A program made the translations under genes and the position numbers. 7,059 bases of DNA from Planctomycetota bacterium (GTDB lineage: Bacteria > Planctomycetota > Phycisphaerae > Phycisphaerales > SM1A02). Below are positions 5,712 through 7,059 of this stretch, one piece after another; position 1 is the first letter of the stretch, and each line of letters starts with the position of its first letter. The stretch covers positions 1 to 7,059 of the forward strand of contig JAPUKX010000256.1 of assembly GCA_027295435.1 (NCBI GenBank). The letters run 5' to 3'. A model generated the notes under the pieces. The model did no database searches. It saw only the letters and a program-made list of their open reading frames with translations, and was not told the DNA's origin.

Positions 5712-5926
5712 CCTTCCCCGCCAAGCCCGCCGCGCGCGGTCCCTGTAAAGCCGCGACCAGCGGTGACGGTCTTCTCTCCGCCCCGTCCGGGCGGCATAAT
5801 CCGCCCATTCTCGCCATTGTTCCCTTTTGTTCCTTGGAATTCCAGCTTCTTGAGGTAGGCTTGAGACCTCGTCGGGGCGCATTTCTGACCGCCCGACCTC
5901 GGCGCACTGTGAGAGAGAAGAGAGCC

Positions 5927-6499
5927 ATGGGGCTACGAAAGACGATCGGATTGATGGCTGCGGCGATGTTGGCCTGGGTGGGGAATAGCCAGGTCTCCGG
6001 CGGATTTGTTGAGGAGTTCACGAACAAGGATGAGTGGATCGCGGCGGTCGGTCGGTTCACGACGATCGGCTTCACCGGCTTCCCGGACGGGACGTTTATC
6101 ACCGACCAGTACGCCGATCTGGGGATTCTGTTCACGGACGGCAACGACAGCATTTTCCCCAACGAGAACGCTTTTCCAAACGACGGCGTCGGCTTAGACG
6201 GCAACGGTGACATCAGCGTGTCCTTTGACACGCCCCAGGCCTGGATCGGTGTGGACTTTCCAGGATTGCTGACCATCGAGTTGTACAGCGAAGGACGGTT
6301 GTTCTTCACCAGTAACCTGTGGGGAGGTGGTGCGGGCAACTTCCTGGGGCTGATCTCCAGCGAGCTGTTCGACGCGGCCGTGCTCATCGATCCGCTCGGG
6401 GAAGCTGAGATTGACGACCTCCACTTCGGGGTGCCCGCGCCGGGCGCGCTTTGGCTGCTTGCCGTCGCCGCGCTCTTGCCGCGACGCAGACGCCGATGA
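5927..6499 (+). CDS. Small exported protein with PEP-CTERM-like sorting tail
   Basis: The 190-residue product has an N-terminal signal peptide (MGLRKTIGLMAAAMLAWVGNS) and an acidic, Gly/Asp/Phe-rich beta-type middle. Its C-terminus is a short sorting module at 169-190: VPAPGALWLL, a hydrophobic span, then five arginines. VPAPG replaces the classic VPEPS and is common in planctomycetes. PEP-CTERM proteins are exported and processed by an exosortase in the envelope. The middle (GFPDGTFITDQYADLGILFT, then SVSFDTPQAWIGVDFPG) resembles small jelly-roll extracellular domains, but I cannot name a family. The frame is open to 5642; I chose ATG 5927 because the signal peptide starts there, preceded by a purine-rich AAGAGAG (5918-5924). 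The target of the protein is unknown. Confidence 0.85.
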   Translation: MGLRKTIGLMAAAMLAWVGNSQVSGGFVEEFTNKDEWIAAVGRFTTIGFTGFPDGTFITDQYADLGILFTDGNDSIFPNENAFPNDGVGLDGNGDISVSFDTPQAWIGVDFPGLLTIELYSEGRLFFTSNLWGGGAGNFLGLISSELFDAAVLIDPLGEAEIDDLHFGVPAPGALWLLAVAALLPRRRRR

Positions 6500-6571
6500 A
6501 GATTCGTCATGTTCTTGGAGGGGGGGAAAGTCGTGTTCTCTCCATTGAACCTCTACGAAAGGACAAAGGCC

Positions 6572-6870
6572 ATGAGAAGGATCAATAGTCATTCCGCTGT
6601 GGCTTGTTTGGCGGGCGCTGCCTTGGGATTGGTTGACAGCAGCATCGCAACCGCTCAGACCTGTTACCGCCTGACGGATCTGAAAGCCCTGGGCTTTCCG
6701 CCCGGCCCGGACCAGCGATTCGGGATCAACACTGCCGGGGAGGTTGCGTTTACCGCTGTGGTCAACGAAAGGAGGCACGCCTTTGTCTGGCTGCCCCAGC
6801 CCAACTACGGTTTTGCCACGGGCGGCTGAAGGACCTGCACGTCCTCGCCGGGCTGGACCGAATTGCCCGG
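6572..6870 (+). pseudogene. HAF-repeat exported protein, frameshifted and truncated
   Basis: The ATG at 6572 has a good ribosome site (AAAGGA 6558-6563, 8 bases away). It opens an 85-residue frame with a signal peptide (about 1-29, ending SSIATAQ). One HAF repeat unit follows: YRLTDLKALG (32-41), GINTAGEVAF (51-60), RRHAFVWLP (68-75). TGA at 6827-6829 stops it abruptly. In the next frame the text continues sensibly as RLKDLHVLAGLDRIAR (6823-6870), as expected for a longer HAF protein. One extra G in ACGGGCGGC (6818-6826) would restore the frame. After about 6870 the resemblance ends and fliN begins, so the gene has also lost its 3' part. No slippery heptamer is present, so programmed frameshifting is unlikely. 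A sequencing error could explain the frameshift but not the truncation. Confidence 0.6.
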
Positions 6871-6909
6871 CACTCAACTGCGCGTCGCATGTGTGCCGAT
6901 ACAGAACAC

Positions 6910-7059
6910 ATGCCCACAAACGTCGAGTCGATCCTGAAGCTGGAGGTTCCCCTGATCGTTCAGATCGCCCAGCGCTCGATGCCCGTGAAGGAGGTGTTGT
7001 CGGTGGTTCCGGGATCGATCATCGAGCTGCCCAAGCCGGCCGACGGTGATCTGGAGATT
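6910..7059 (+). CDS. fliN: FliN/SpoA-type flagellar motor switch protein, 5' part only
   Basis: FliN forms part of the cytoplasmic C-ring that sets flagellar rotation direction and helps export. The 50 visible residues match the start of the SpoA domain: VESILKLEVPLIVQIAQRSM, VKEVLSVVPGSIIELPKPAD, then LEI at the window edge. The PGSIIEL motif is a strong family signature. Planctomycetal FliN proteins are short, so perhaps half the gene is here. The start is uncertain: ATG 6910 is just before the domain, and ATG 6889 is in frame 21 bases upstream; neither has a Shine-Dalgarno. The same frame is open back to 6637 through the HAF remnant. No other flagellar gene is in view. A related SpoA protein of type III secretion is less likely. 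Confidence 0.8.
   Translation, partial: MPTNVESILKLEVPLIVQIAQRSMPVKEVLSVVPGSIIELPKPADGDLEI

Larger units (their letters stand above)
5476..5926. other. Divergent intergenic region, no gene recognised
   Basis: These 451 bases separate the minus-strand cluster from the plus-strand exported-protein genes. Both strands have open frames here, but none shows a recognisable domain, and the longest (minus, 349 codons) runs through the tRNA and is antisense to the sorting-tail gene. The minus-strand promoter at 5684-5711 would leave a leader of about 200 bases before the tRNA. That leader contains a small hairpin (AGCGCC 5618-5623 with GGCGCT 5630-5635). On the plus side there is a TGGAATTCCA palindrome (5835-5844) and GAGGT/ACCTC arms at about 5853-5871. 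I found no clear promoter for the plus-strand gene. Confidence 0.5.

Noticed and set aside
5461..6510. Long minus-strand ORF of 349 codons
   Set aside because: It runs through the tRNA-Gln gene and is antisense to the sorting-tail protein gene. Its translation is low-complexity with no domain, as expected of a shadow frame in GC-rich DNA.
6509..6571. Earlier start for the HAF gene at 6509
   Set aside because: The signal peptide and a well-spaced ribosome site (AAAGGA) both point to ATG 6572; the extra 21 residues have no signal-like character.
6811..6830. Programmed frameshift in the HAF gene
   Set aside because: No slippery heptamer or downstream structure is evident, and the gene is truncated soon after, so decay or a sequencing error fits better.
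6194..6919. Minus-strand ORF of 241 codons
   Set aside because: It lies antisense to the sorting-tail gene, the HAF gene and the start of fliN, which have signal peptides and family motifs. Its own translation shows nothing recognisable.

Overview
The window looks like chromosomal DNA of a planctomycete (phylum Planctomycetota, possibly Phycisphaerae-like). Three things point there: GC-rich coding sequence, two exported proteins of types common in that phylum (a short protein ending in a VPAPG / hydrophobic / poly-Arg sorting tail, and a HAF-repeat protein), and a VGILDLLALLANWGPCS C-terminal motif typical of planctomycetal secreted proteins. This assignment is by recognition only; no database was searched.

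Positions 523-5475, minus strand, form one compact housekeeping cluster. In transcription order it runs tRNA-Gln(UUG), a GlmU-type nucleotidyltransferase (N-terminal domain only), prs (PRPP synthase), rplY/ctc (bL25), pth, rpsF (bS6), ssb and rplI (bL9). The glmU-prs-ctc-pth order is the well-known Firmicutes arrangement (gcaD-prs-ctc-spoVC); the rpsF-ssb-rplI block is the familiar bS6 operon without rpsR. Two joints have 4-base start/stop overlaps (glmU/prs GTGA, rplY/pth ATGA). A good sigma70-like promoter at 5684-5711 could drive the tRNA and everything below it. The cluster joins sugar-nucleotide supply, PRPP supply, peptidyl-tRNA recycling, three ribosomal proteins and replication/repair.

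Positions 1-522 hold no convincing intact gene. They contain a 64-base segment that folds on paper into a three-way junction (91-154), a 30-bp perfect palindrome that is probably an intrinsic terminator (177-207), a decayed C-terminus of an exported protein on the minus strand (244-300), and a small 12-base-period repeat (392-432).

Positions 5476-7059 on the plus strand carry a small exported sorting-tail protein (5927-6499), a frameshifted and truncated HAF-repeat protein (6572-6870), and the start of a FliN-type flagellar switch protein that runs off the end of the window (6910-7059).

Most of the window is conserved housekeeping DNA. The parts worth a second look are the RNA fold at the left end, the hairpin occupying the usual rpsR slot, the altered sugar-site residue in the GlmU-like protein, and the gene debris at both edges. 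I do not see a clearly new multi-gene system.
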